A stretch of DNA of 64,000 bases, from contig NC_080049.1 in NCBI RefSeq assembly GCF_026212465.1, forward strand, positions 15,402,109-15,466,108, read 5' to 3'. The notes below the pieces were generated by a model. It worked only from the letters and a program-made list of their open reading frames with translations, did no database searches and was not told the origin of the DNA. This DNA is from Amaranthus tricolor. Lineage: Eukaryota > Streptophyta > Magnoliopsida > Caryophyllales > Amaranthaceae. Made by a program: the position numbers and the translations under genes. Below, in pieces: positions 14,690-24,973 of the stretch (position 1 is its first letter; each line of letters begins with the position of its first letter).

Positions 14690-17467
14690 GGTGCAAAAGT
14701 GGGAAAAACGCTTAATAATCCATAACATCGCAACTTAACACGTAATTTCTAGCGTATGACGATGATTTTCAATTCTAACCACTTCAACACAATAATATAT
14801 ACCAAATAGTGTTCTATGCAAAGTTTCGTGCAAGATAAACCAAGTTTAAGCTACTTTATGCGCAAAAGTGTCAAAAACGCTTAAAAACGCATAAAATCGC
14901 TGCTTAACACGTAATTTATAGCATATGATTATGATTTTCAATTCTAACCACTTCAAAACAATAATATATACAAAATAGTGTTGTGTGCAAAGTTTCGTGA
15001 AAAACAAACCAAGTTTGAGAACCTTTATGCGCAAAAGTGGCAAAAACGCTTAAAAACCCTTAAAATCACAACTTAACCGTAATTTCTATCATATAACTAT
15101 GATTTTCAATTCTAACCACTTCAACACAATAATATATAACAAATAATGTTGTGTGGCAAGTTTCGTGCAAAACAAAGCACAAAAGTGGCAAAACGCTTAA
15201 AAGGCCTTTAAATCGCAACTTAACATGTAATATCTAGCATATGACTATGATTTTAAATTCTAGCCACTTCAACACAATAATATATACCAAATAGTGTTGT
15301 GTGACAAGTTTCGTGCAAAACAAACCAAGTTTGAGCTACTTTATGTGCAAAAGTGGAAAAAACGCTTAAATGCCCTTAAAATCGCAACGTAACATGTAAT
15401 AACTAGCATAAGACTATGATTTTCAGTTCTAACCACTTCAACACAATAATATATAACAAATACAGTTGTGTGGCAAGTTTCGTGCAAAAGAAAGCACAAA
15501 AGTGCCCAAACGCCTAAAAACGCATAAACTTGCAACTTAACACGTAATTTCTAGCATATGCCTATGATTTTCAATTCTAACCACTTCAACACAATCATAT
15601 ATACCAACTAGTGTATGTGCCAAGTTTCGTTTAAAACAAACCAAGTTTGAGCTACTTTATGCGCAAAAGTGTCAAAAACGAATAAAAACGTATAAAATCG
15701 CAACTTAACATGAGTTTTCTAGCATATGACTATTATTTTCAATTCTAACCGCTTGAACACAATAATATATACCAAATAGTGTTGTGTGCCAAGTTTCTTG
15801 CAAAACAAACCAAGTTTGAGTTACTTTATGTGCAAAAGTGGCAAAAAACGCTTAAAATGCATAACATCGCAACTTAACACGTAATTTCTTGCATATGACT
15901 ATGATTTTCAATTCTAACCACTTCAACACAATAATATATACCAAATAGTGTTCTATGCCAAGTTTCGTGGAAAACAATCCAAGTTTAAGCTACTTTATGC
16001 GCAAAAGAGTCTAAAACGCATAAAATCGCAGCTTAACACGTAATTTACAGCATTTGACTATGATTTTCAATTCTAACCACTTAACCACAATAATATATAC
16101 CAAATAGTGTTGTGTGCAAAGTTTCGTGCAAAACAAACCAAGTTTGAGCAACTTTATGCACAAAAGTGGCAAAAACGCTTAAAAACCCTTAAAATCAATA
16201 TTTAACACGTAATTTTTAACATATGACTATGATTTTCAATTCTAACCACTTTAACACAATAATATATACCAAATAGTGTTGTGTGCAAAGTTTCGTGTAA
16301 AACAAACCAAGTTTGAGTTACTTTATGCGCAAAAGTGGCAAAAAACGCATAAAAACCCTTAAAAATCGCAACTTAATGCGTAATTTCTAGCATATCACTA
16401 TGATTTTGAATTCTAACCGCTTCAACACAATAATATATACCAAATAGTGTTGTGTGCCACATTTAGTGGAAAACAAACCATGGTTGAGCTACTTTATGCG
16501 CAAAAGTGGCAAAAACGCATAAAAATGCGTAAAATCGCAACTTAACACGTAATTTCTAGCATATAATGATGATTTTCAATTCTAACCACTTCAACACAAT
16601 AATATATACTAAATAGTGTTCTATGCCATGTTTCGTGCAAGACAAACCAAGTTTGAGCTACTTTATGCGCAAAAGTGTCAAAAGCGCTTAAAAACGCATA
16701 AAATTGAAGCTTAACACGTAATTTATAGCATCTCACTATGATTTTGAATTCTAACCACTTCAACACAATAATATATACCAAATAGTGTTTTGTGCAAAGT
16801 TTCGTGCAAAACAAACCAAGTATGAGCAACATTATGCGCAAAAGTGGCAAAAACGCTTAAAAACCCTTAAAATCACAACTTAACATATAATTTCTATCAT
16901 ATGACTATGATTTTCAATTCTAACAGCTTCAACACAATATTACATAACAAATACTGTTGTGTGGCAAGTTTCGTGCAAAACAAAGCGCAAAAGTGGCAAA
17001 ACGCATAAAATCGCAACTTAACACGTAATTTCTAGCATATGCCTACGATTTTAAATTCTAACCACTTCAACACAATCATATATACCAAATAGTGTTGTTT
17101 GCCAAGTTTCGTGTAAAACAAACCTAGTTTGAGCTACTTTATGCGCAAAAGTGGCAAAAACGCTTAAAAACCCCTAAAATCGCAACTTAATACGTAATTT
17201 CTAGGTAAGACTATGAGTTTCAATTCTAACTGCTTCAACACAATAATATATATCAAATAGTGTTGTGTGCCAAGTTTCGTGGAAAACAAACCATGTTTGA
17301 GCTACTTTATGCGCAAAAGTGGCATAAACCCATAAAATCGCAACTTAACACGTAATTTCTAGCATATGACTATGATTTTCAATTCTAACTACTTCAACAC
17401 AATCATATATACCAAATAGTGTTGTGTGCGAAGTTTCGTGGAAAACAAACCAAGTTTGAGGTACTTT
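14690..17467 (+). repeat. Segmental duplication within array A, copy 2
   Basis: Second copy of the 11,743-14,520 block. After 17,467 the sequence departs from the block start and returns to ordinary diverged monomers. Confidence 0.9.
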
Positions 17468-17894
17468 ATGCGCAAAAGTGGCAAAAACGCTTAAAACCCC
17501 TTGAAATCGCTACTTAATGCGTAATTTCTAGCATTTGACTATGATTTTCAACTCAAACCGCTTCAACAGAATAATATATACCAAATAGTGTTGTGTGCCA
17601 AGTTTCGTGGAAAACAAACCAAGTTTGAGCTACTTTATGCGCAAAAGTGGTAAAAACACTTAAAAACTCTTAAAATCGCAACTTAACTTGTAATTTCTAG
17701 CATATGGCTATGATTTTAAATTCTAACCACTTCAACACAATATTATATACCAAATAGTGTTGCGTGCCAAGTTTCATGCAAAACTAACCAAGTTTGAGCT
17801 ACTTTATGCGCAAAAGTGGCAAAAATGCATAAAAACGCATAAAATCGCAACTTAACACGTAAGTTCTAGCATATGACTATCATTTTCAATTCTA

Positions 17895-18318
17895 CGATGA
17901 GTCTATCCAGGATCACCCATAACATATCATTTCCCGACCTAGTCTTCGCTAAACCCATAACAAAGTCCATGGATATGTCATCCAATTTCCATACAGGAAT
18001 ATCCAAAGGTTGGAGTAAACCTGCGGGTCTGTTATGTTCGCTCTTTACCTTCTTGCAAGTCAAACACTTGGAAGCAAACTTAGCAATATCTCTTTTCATC
18101 CCATACCACCAAAATGTTTGCTTCAAGTCTTTATACATTTTATCTCCTCCTGGATGAATAAAGTACTTTGAGTTATGTGCCTCTATCAAGATCTTATCCT
18201 TAAGCTCTGTGCAAGTTGAAGGTACACACCATCGACCCTTGTATCGAATGCTACCATCCTCGAATATCATGAATCCTTTAGGTTTCCCTTCTTTGACCTG
18301 CTCTCTCGTTTTTTCCAA
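17895..18318 (-). pseudogene. Gypsy integrase N-terminal fragment (H2C2 zinc finger and start of core)
   Basis: The fragment carries the integrase zinc-binding module, with an HPGGDKMYKDL segment followed by CLTCKKVKSEH. The start of the catalytic core follows (DDISMDFVMGL, then GNDMLWVILDRL), where the first catalytic Asp would lie. The reading frame then runs into satellite DNA at about 17,895, so the second Asp and the Glu are absent. Integrase normally inserts the cDNA into host DNA; this piece cannot. It follows the RNase H remnant in the usual gypsy order, in a different frame. Confidence 0.88.
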
Positions 18319-18319
18319 T

Positions 18320-19875
18320 GAGGAGTCACTTGATTTTTTTAAATTTCCTCAAAAATTGAAGGTCAGATGGATAAGGCTGCTAAACGGGACTCTAGCTCCC
18401 CATGCTGTACAATCTCGAGATTCAATCCTTCCATGTCTCTTTGCAACTCTCTAGGAACAGTCAAGGAAGCTACGGAATGATTGGTTTTTCTACTCAAAGC
18501 ATCGTCTACCACATTGGCCTTACCTTCATGGTAATTAAACTCCACGTCATAGTCATTAATCAACTCTAGCCGCCTTCGTTGTCTCATGTTCAAATTTTGT
18601 TGCGCATAAAAGTATCGCAAGCTTTAATGGTCAGTATAAATTTTGCACTTCACTCCATACAAGTAATGTCTTCAAATCTTCAGGGCAAAGACAATGGCTG
18701 CCAGTTCTAGGTCATGAGTCGGATAAATGACTTCATGTTGTTTAAGTTGTCTTGATGCATAAGTGATAACCTTTCGATCTTGCATCAGCACACACCCTAA
18801 CCCATTTTTCGAGGCATCACTATACACAAGATATTCAGACGTACTGTCTGGAAGGGTTAAAACCAGTGCAGTAGTCTATCTCTTCTTTAATGTTTGGAAG
18901 GTTCCCTTACACACCTTAGTCCACTCAAATTTCTTGTCTTTCTTCATCAAATTGGTCATCGGTCGGGCAATCTTCGAGAAATCCTTCACAAATCTTCTAT
19001 AATAACAAGCCAAAACCCAGAAAACTTCGAATCTTGGTCACATTTTTTGATGTAGGCCAACCCCTCACCGCCTCAATCTTAGCTGGATCCACGGTAACTC
19101 CCTCCTTGGATACAAAATGCCCCAGAAACGATACTATTTCAAGCCAAAACTCACGCTAAGCAAAATTTGGCATACAATTGATTCTCCGAAAGTATCTGCA
19201 ATACTTACCTCAAATGTTGCTTGTGCTCTCCCTCATCCTTTGAAAACACCAAGATATCATCAATGAAGACCACGACGAATTTATCAAGGCATGCGCTAAA
19301 TACCCAATTCATCAAACACATGAATGTTGTTGGTGCATTTGTCAGCCCAAATGGCATCACTGTAAACTCAAAATGCCCATAGCGAAACCTAAAGGCCGCC
19401 TTGGGTACATCTCTCTCCGCTATTCTCAATTGGTGATAGCCAGACCTCAAGTCAATCTTGGAAACATTCCAGCTCCCTTAAGTTGGTCAAATATGTCATC
19501 AATTCTCGATAGAGGGTATTTGTTCTTCACAGTAACCTTGTTTAACTCACGCTAATCTATGCATAGTCTCGTACTCCTATCCTTCTTGGGAACAAACAAC
19601 ACAGGTGCCCCCTAGGGCGAAACACTCGGTTGTATGTACCCTTTCTCCAACAACTCTTCTACTTGCTTTCTCAATTCTTCCATCTCTGTTGGTGCCATCC
19701 TATAAAGCGCTTTGGATATGGGTCCCACCCCCGTTACTAAGTCTATGATAAATTCAAAGTCACGAGTAGGTGGCATTCCTGATATTTCGTCTGGAAAGAC
19801 GTCTATAAACTCGTTGACAATGGGAACAGTCTCAAGAGTCACAACCTTATCCTCTATCCTTCGAACATGACACAA
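18320..19875 (-). pseudogene. Gypsy reverse transcriptase and RNase H remnant
   Basis: The N-terminal RT part is at 19,612-19,875 (FPDEISGMPP, then MEELRKQVEELLEKGYIQPS). The central RT is at 19,205-19,450 in another frame ([30 protein letters not shown], catalytic [12 protein letters not shown]). The connection and RNase H follow in pieces: YYRRFVKDFSKIARPM near 19,000, [18 protein letters not shown] near 18,740, and QRRRLELINDYDVEF with ADALSRK-like DDALSRK near 18,540. At least two frame changes and several stops separate these blocks, so no functional enzyme is encoded. The catalytic DD pair is still readable. Confidence 0.88.
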
Positions 19876-19890
19876 GTAACAAGGTAATCC

Positions 19891-20792
19891 CTACCTCAGC
19901 AATCCCTTCATTTTTAAGGAAGATACCATTCTAGCCCGTAACCTCGAAGTACCCTTATTATACTTAACCCTTTTTCCCTTAGGTCCCACAAGCCTCACTT
20001 CTTGTTTGTCGCACTCAATCTCTGCCTTGAAATGACCTAACCAATCCATCCCAAGAATAATGTCTAAGTCATCCATATCGAGCTCATACAAGTCATTGGG
20101 AAAGATGACATCTTTTATGGTAAGAGGAACTCCTCTATATAGCTTAGTACACTGGAACAACTCTCCCGATGGAATAGCTACGACATTAAAAGTGGATTCA
20201 AGGTTCCTTAATCCTAATTTCTCGATCTTTGATGTGCATACAAAAGAATCAGATGCTCCAGTATCAAACAATACTTTAACAGGTACAGAATTCACAAGGA
20301 ACGTACTTGTCACCACATCCCTCGCCAACTCTGCCTCCTTGCTGTTGATAGTTGTCAACCTCCCAGTATTTGGATGAGTTACAATTGTACTGGCTCCTCC
20401 ATTGCCATTTCGGGTGTTGCTCCCATTACGTCCTGCAGGCTTGAAGCTACTTTGAGGTGTGCGGTTTTCATCCCAATCCCTCTGGTGGTTCAGCTTCCTA
20501 CTACTGTGGTCGTTCCCATCCTTGTTATTTCTGAAATTTCTCGGTCTGGAGCTTTGTTGCCCATTATGTTGTTGAGCTGGATCTCCATGCTTTGTAAAGC
20601 ACTCATACTCTCGGTGTCCCAGTTTGCCACAATATTTGCACTCCACCAAATTTCCACTGCAGTCTTTCCCTGGGATATTGTTGGGACACTTGGAGCAAAA
20701 GAAGACTCTCTCCTTGCCATGATGATCTCTGATCACGTTCCGATCATTGGTACCTCCCAGTTGAGGCTTTCCATTTCTCCCATTTCCGAGGT
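19891..20792 (-). pseudogene. Gypsy gag C-terminus (CCHC knuckle) and aspartic protease
   Basis: A 281-codon open frame (19,891-20,736), continuing open upstream to about 20,786. It begins in the RNA-binding tail of gag with one zinc knuckle of the form CX2CX4HX4C (CKYCGKLGHREYEC). A basic, Asn/Arg-rich linker follows, then the aspartic protease with active-site motif LFDTGASDSF and a flap-like ILGMDWLGHF segment. The frame stops just before the RT remnant, which resumes in the same phase. This is the best preserved piece of the fragment. The upstream edge, LGNGRNGKPQLGGTN, meets an in-frame TAA at the 20,793 breakpoint. Confidence 0.87.
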
Positions 20793-20924
20793 GTTAGAAT
20801 GGTTTTAGGACCTTGATAGCTAGATCCAAGTACCAAGATTCCATTTCCACTTTAGCCTAGGTCCTGGATGCATAGGTTTGGTCTCCACGTGTCGTGCAAG
20901 GTGGTCTGGTCACTAGTTTGATGC
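20793..20924 (-). repeat. Truncated copy (132 bp) of the CACTA-satellite spacer
   Basis: Reverse complement of the first 132 bp of the 333-bp spacers found at 28,328, 29,055, 29,953, 30,850 and 31,578. Homology stops exactly at CCATTCTAAC, where the gypsy gag sequence begins. Read on the minus strand it contains a gag-like phrase (GSSYQGPKT), so the spacer itself may be gypsy-derived; that is a weak inference. Confidence 0.85.
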
Positions 20925-21795
20925 TGTCAATTTCGCGTTTTTATTTGTCAATTTCGCGCGTAAAGTAGGTCAAACATGGTTTGTTATGCACGAAACTTGG
21001 CACACAACACTATTTGGCATATATTATTGTGTTGAAATGGTTAGACTTGATAATAATAGTCATATGCTAGAAATTAGAAGTTAAGTTGATTTTATGCGTT
21101 TTTAAGCGTTTTTGTCAATTTCGCGCGTAAAGTAGGTCAAACATGGTTTGTTATGCACGAAACTTGGCACACAACAGTATTTGGCATATATTATTGTGTT
21201 GAAATGGTTATACTTGATAATAATAGTCATATGCTAGAAATTAGAAGTTAAGTTGCGATTTTATGCGTTTTTAAGCGTTTTTGTCAATTTCGCGCGTAAA
21301 GTACGTCAAACATGGTTTGTTATGCACGAAACTTGGCACACAACACTATTTGGCATATATTATTGTGTTGAAATGGTTAGAATTGATAATAATAGTCATA
21401 TGCTAGAAATTAGAAGTTAAGTTGCGATTTTATGCGTTTTTAAGCGTTTTTGTCAATTTCGCGCGTAAAGTACTCAAACTTGGTTTGTTATGCACGAAAC
21501 TTGGCACACAACACTATTTGGCATATATTATTGTGTTGAAATGGTTAGAATTGATAATAATAGTCATATGCTAGAAATTAGAAGTTAAGTTGCGATTTTA
21601 TGCGTTTTTAAGCGTTTTTGTCAATTCCGCGCGTAAAGTAGCTCAAACTTTGTTTGTTTTGCACGAAACTTGGCACACAACACTATTTGGTATATATTAT
21701 TGTGTAGAAGTTGTTAGAATTGAAAATCATAGTCATATTCTAGAATTTATGTGTTAAGTTGTGATTTTATGCTTTTTTAACCGTTTTTGACACTA
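20925..21795 (-). repeat. Satellite B in CACTA copy L (about 5 monomers, inverted relative to array A)
   Basis: About five monomers of ~167 bp in reverse orientation, with family-B marks: GCGCGTAAAGTA, TTGATAATAATAGTCATA and GGCATATATTATTGTG. Four interior monomers are almost identical. The one touching the exon (21,625-21,790) is diverged and resembles array A. The same pattern is seen at the matching position in copy R. Confidence 0.92.
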
Positions 21796-21813
21796 ACTTC
21801 TATTTTCTCTTAG

Positions 21814-22111
21814 TGCTTTCTACAACCTTCTTCCGTTGACTGCGGCTACTACGCGCTGATGTTTATGGACGATATTATAAATTCCGTGAAGGAATTTGGA
21901 GTCGAAAATATAGATGCCGTAAGTATTTGTTACGTTCTTAATTAAATATATTATTGGTAAAATCTAATGTTTCTATATTAATAGCTTTTATTTTAATATT
22001 ATAATATAGGTTTTAAACGACATTCCAAGGGAAACACGCGCTTTGAAAAGTGAAGAGATGCGCGAATTAAAAGACAAGATTGCCGTGTATCTTGCTAATA
22101 TTTGTCCTTGA
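21814..22111 (+). pseudogene. Ulp1 (C48) protease-like gene, last two exons, CACTA copy L
   Basis: Exon 21,814-21,918 follows a CTCTTAG acceptor and encodes CFLQPSSVDCGYYALMFM. Here DCGYY contains the catalytic Cys, and the Gln of FLQP is where Ulp1 enzymes keep the oxyanion-hole Gln. A GTAAGT donor and a 91-bp intron ending in ATATAG lead to exon 22,010-22,111, which ends in LANICP and a TGA stop. Ulp1 enzymes cleave SUMO-type isopeptide bonds; in plants such domains are often found in transposon ORFs. The His/Asp exons are absent here, lost at the gypsy breakpoint. It is 3 bp shorter than copy R in the QP(P)SS stretch. Confidence 0.85.
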
Positions 22112-22180
22112 TAAATTGTAATTAGTATTGATTATTTTTTATAGTTTATTTAATGTATATATATATATGTACGTACATAT

Positions 22181-22185
<5 letters not shown>

Positions 22186-22224
<39 letters not shown>
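22186..22224. repeat. (AT)n microsatellite
   Basis: About 20 AT dinucleotides in the 3' UTR side of CACTA copy L. The matching place in copy R (around 27,053-27,100) has a much shorter run. Confidence 0.95.
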
Positions 22225-22226
<2 letters not shown>

Positions 22227-22349
22227 GAGCGAGAGTTTATTATTACAAAGAGATTAATGTTGATTATCTGTGATTATCATTGGATTAATCACAGTTATTA
22301 CATTGTAATATTATTGCATTATTATTAGGATTAAACGGAAAAAGAAAAA

Positions 22350-22624
22350 GAAAAAAAAGACACTTATTGCTGCGGTTTCACCCCTGACCGCAGCAAATAA
22401 CACCCATTATTTGCTGCGGTTTTAGCCCATGACCGCAGCAAATAACACCCATTATTTGCTGCGGTTTTAGCCCATGACCGCAGCAAATAATGCCCTTATT
22501 TGCTGCGGCTTTGAACCGCAGCATTTAAAGTAGGACATTTTGCTGCTATCACTATTGCTGGGGGCCAAAACCGCAGCAAATAATGGCAAAAAAACCGCAG
22601 CAAACGAGGTTTTTTTCACTAGTG
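22350..22624 (+). repeat. CACTA subterminal repeats and 3' terminal inverted repeat (copy L)
   Basis: Many direct and inverted copies of TTTGCTGCGG / CCGCAGCAAA, including a ~45-bp unit (TTTGCTGCGGTTTTAGCCCA to CACCCATTA) tandemly repeated. The element ends TTTTTTCACTAGTG. Such subterminal arrays are the binding sites of the TnpA-type protein in CACTA elements; binding here is inferred from that class. Confidence 0.88.
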
Positions 22625-24392
22625 GAAGGTGATAAAAAATAGTAATACACTCACTTATTACTAAGTGGACGTTTGGTTCGTAAACATATGAAAAAATCTT
22701 AGTTGCGTGGTCATACGCTTCTAATATTTTATGTACACCTATAGCTAGTTCCCATGTGTCATCAGTTATATAGCTATCTGTATACTCACTATAAAGTTGT
22801 GTTATAACTGGACGATAAGCAATCGCTTTTCTTAATGAATCGTTGGTTGAGCCCCAACGTGTAGGAGTATCTAATGACCAATACACTTTTTTTAGTTTAT
22901 AATGGTCACATAATTGCTTATATCGTCTCTTTATCTGTCCAATTCTAGGCCACTTCACTATGTCTCTAATTGGATCTAATAAGTCACTTAATTGTTTTAT
23001 ACCTTCTAGGCAAGATAAGTTTACTATATGAGCACAACAACGTATGTGTAATACTCTACCCCCAAGGATAAAACTAAATGCAGGTTCATTATACAAAAGT
23101 TCCATACATTTAATGTTAGCGGTTGCATTATCGGTAGAACAACAAAATATCTTATCTAACAAGTTCTATTCTCTACATATCTCTACTAATCTGTATTTTA
23201 TGTTTTCACCCGTATGTCTTTCGAGCATTGCCTGAAAAGAAATTATTCTTTTTTGAATAATCCAATTTTGATCTATCCAATGTGCTGTTACACACATATA
23301 AGATTCTAAATGTGGGGGAGAGACCAAATATCAGTTGTTATGCTAACCCTACCATTAAAAGATTTAAACATTTCTACAAATTCATAGCGCATTGTTTCAT
23401 ATAATTTAATTGTGCGTCGTTTAAGAGTGCTCCTAGAGATTGCTCTATATTGTGGTTACAAAGTTTTTCTAGTGTAAAGCTCGTATGCCCTATTTTCACC
23501 ATGGTTAAATGGCAATTCATCACATATTACATACTTAGAAAATTCATCGATCATATCATTTCGATTATATTTAAAAGGCATACCTGTGCTGAGAATGTCC
23601 TACTGTCGGCTCCCACTTGTGGTCTCGCTGCCGCTTGCTGCATGAGTTTCTTTTGTGATTCCATGCTTCTTTGCCAAATGTTTGTTAAAAGATCCTGTAC
23701 CACCACCTAACACGTATTCACAAAACACAATAAATAAATTTTTATAAAATATGAATATATAATGTATGTATAAAAAACTGAAAAAGTATTTACCTCTGGC
23801 GAAATTGTATGAAACTAAGGGCTTTACTCCTTGACTTTCACAAATTTGAGAATTGCATAAGAAAACATCTGCATTGTCGGTTGGTTCTTTTGTAAAATAC
23901 GACCACACATGTGAAACAGCCCTACCACTAGGAGGTGGCATTGCCGGAAAAGGTTGTCTTACTTGTTCATCTTCATCTAAATTTAAATATAAAGATATAC
24001 TCAAATACCACAATATACAAATAAATAATAATTTAAAATTTAATTAATTTGAAGAATAAAATTGTAAAACTAACCGATACTTTGGAAATTGACTCGTTTA
24101 CCACGAGCTTGTCTTTGTTGTTCTTGTTGTAGTTGTTCTTCATGTGATCTTGTTGATGACTGTCGAGATCTATGTATCCCAGTAGGGGTCGTTGGTTCCT
24201 CTTCTTGTTCTTCTTCTTCTTCATTAATTTGTATTTCTCTTTCCACTTCTTCTGCATAATTGTGTAATTCATGTCGTACCCTTCTGGATAATTTGGTTCA
24301 TAATTATAATAACTAATTGAAGGTGTTGTTGATATAGACGGAGTTGAAATGGCCATTCTTTTGGAGCTAATACCTCCCAATGATTTTGCCAC
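22625..24392 (-). pseudogene. hAT transposase (BED finger plus catalytic region), decayed and truncated
   Basis: The N-terminal exon at 24,033-24,392 is acidic and Lys-rich. The BED finger is split by an intron: SHVWSYFTKE and CNSQIC before a GTAAAT donor at about 23,793, then GGGTGSFNKHLAKKHG after an acceptor near 23,707, giving the C2H2 ligands. The catalytic region runs from about 23,300 to 22,625: TAHWIDQNW, HTGENIKY, STDNATANI (acidic catalytic position), RCCAHIVNLSC, then DTPTRWGSTNDSL. In-frame stops occur near 23,600 and at 23,166-23,168. hAT transposases cut and paste DNA as dimers; the dimerisation domain is missing, so this copy is dead. Confidence 0.85.
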
Positions 24393-24650
24393 TTTAGTAA
24401 CTTTTTAGAGGTTTTTTTCAAAAAAGAAGACATGATAATATTGAAATAATAATAGAATTTTAAAAAATAAATAAATAATTAATAGACTAATTATGTAACT
24501 AACTAAATTAAGAAATAATTAAAAGACTAATTATGTAATTAAGAGAATACTTGCGTAATTAAGTAGAGAGAGTAAGTAGAGAGAGTAGGAGAAGAGATGA
24601 GTTGTGAATGAAAATGATTCAAAGTGATGGGTATTTATAGGAAAATTTGC

Positions 24651-24960
24651 AACGGCTAGTTTCACGGTCCGGTTCCATGGAACCGCTGGGCCGGTTCACC
24701 CGGACCGGTCCTGGTTCCGGTTCCGGTTCCATGGAACCGTTGGGCCGGTTCACCTCGACCGGTCTCGGTTCTGGTTCCATGGAACCGTTGGACCGGTTCC
24801 GGTTCCAACCCGCGGTTCTTAGGTTCGGTTCATGCAGTTTTTTTCCGGCGGTTTCACGGTTCCGCGGTTCAGGCCGGTTCGGAACCTGTCGCGAACGGTT
24901 CCGGTTCCGGATCCTGTTCGAAGCGGTTCGGCACCGGTTCGGTTCCAGGTAACCCGCTCC
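24651..24960. repeat. GC-rich GGTTCC/CCGGTT minisatellite at the hAT 5' end
   Basis: Dense irregular repetition of GGTTCC, CCGGTT and GGTTCCATGGAACCG, the last a palindrome. It lies between the transposase start and the TIR. It is strikingly GC-rich against an AT-rich surrounding. Both strands have open frames (rich in Arg-Asn-Arg or Gly-Ser) only because the repeat lacks stops. Subterminal short-motif arrays are common in hAT elements. Confidence 0.85.
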
Positions 24961-24973
24961 GTGGCCATCCCTA

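Larger units (their letters stand above)
1..17894 (+). repeat. Satellite array A, ~168-bp monomer, about 106 copies
   Basis: Head-to-tail tandem array. The first monomers start at 1, 171 and 340, so the period is about 165-170 bp. Recognisable blocks recur in every unit: TAGTGTTGTGTGCCAAGTTT, AAACAAACCAAGTTTGAGCT, TATGCGCAAAAGTGGC, TTCTAGCATATGACTATGAT and CACTTCAACACAATAATATA. Neighbouring monomers differ at many sites, so the array is old or poorly homogenised. A shortened variant, lacking about 20-25 bp around the AAACCAAGTTTGAGCTAC block and beginning TACTGTTGTGTGGC, recurs near 1,010, 3,000, 6,160, 6,985, 7,805, 8,630, 9,080, 10,860, 12,190 and further on. The period and AT-richness suit a centromeric or pericentromeric plant satellite, but location cannot be read from sequence. 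Open frames of 60-150 codons on the minus strand are by-products of the repeat and are not genes. The array begins outside the window and ends abruptly at the gypsy fragment. Confidence 0.97.
17895..20792 (-). mobile_element. Ty3/gypsy retrotransposon fragment (gag C-term, PR, RT, RNase H, IN N-term), decayed
   Basis: Reading on the minus strand, the gypsy order gag zinc knuckle, protease, reverse transcriptase, RNase H, integrase is preserved. It is broken by stops and frame changes and has no LTRs, PBS or polypurine tract. The 3' side ends inside the integrase core at about 17,895, directly against array A. The 5' side ends inside gag at 20,792, directly against a 132-bp piece that also occurs in the spacers of the CACTA satellite (28,328 onward). 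The satellite has opposite orientation on the two sides, so this fragment sits at a rearrangement breakpoint. The pol motifs resemble plant chromovirus or related gypsy lineages; I cannot assign a clade. Confidence 0.9.
20793..22624 (+). mobile_element. CACTA transposon copy L, 3' part only
   Basis: Contains, in order on the plus strand: spacer remnant, satellite B (reverse orientation), two Ulp1 exons, an (AT)n tract, TTTGCTGCGG-type subterminal repeats and the terminal inverted repeat ending TTTTTTCACTAGTG at 22,624. The order and orientation of modules match copy R (26,687-33,494) read on its minus strand. The distance from the Cys-exon start to the spacer is 890 bp in both. The 5' half and its TIR are missing, replaced by the gypsy fragment and array A. 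The element sits inside a hAT gene, which resumes at 22,625. Confidence 0.85.
22625..24973 (-). mobile_element. hAT transposon, 5' part, interrupted by CACTA copy L
   Basis: The minus-strand gene has BED zinc finger and hAT catalytic-domain remnants. Its 5' end is probably at 24,973, where the minus strand starts TAGGGATGGCCACGG, similar to many plant hAT ends. The 3' end (dimerisation domain and TIR) lies beyond the inserted CACTA copy and is not seen. An 8-bp duplication at 24,974-24,981 would be expected but its partner is outside. Confidence 0.8.

Noticed and set aside
1917..17160. Many minus-strand frames of 60-102 codons in array A with similar proteins (FAHKVAQTWFVLHETWH-like)
   Set aside because: They are the satellite monomer read in its longest open phase, change length with each mutation, and lack start context or codon bias.
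17873..20808. Plus-strand frames over the gypsy fragment
   Set aside because: Antisense of pol and gag; the minus strand carries the domains.
22128..22328. Frame over the (AT)n tract
   Set aside because: Ile/Tyr repeat from a microsatellite.
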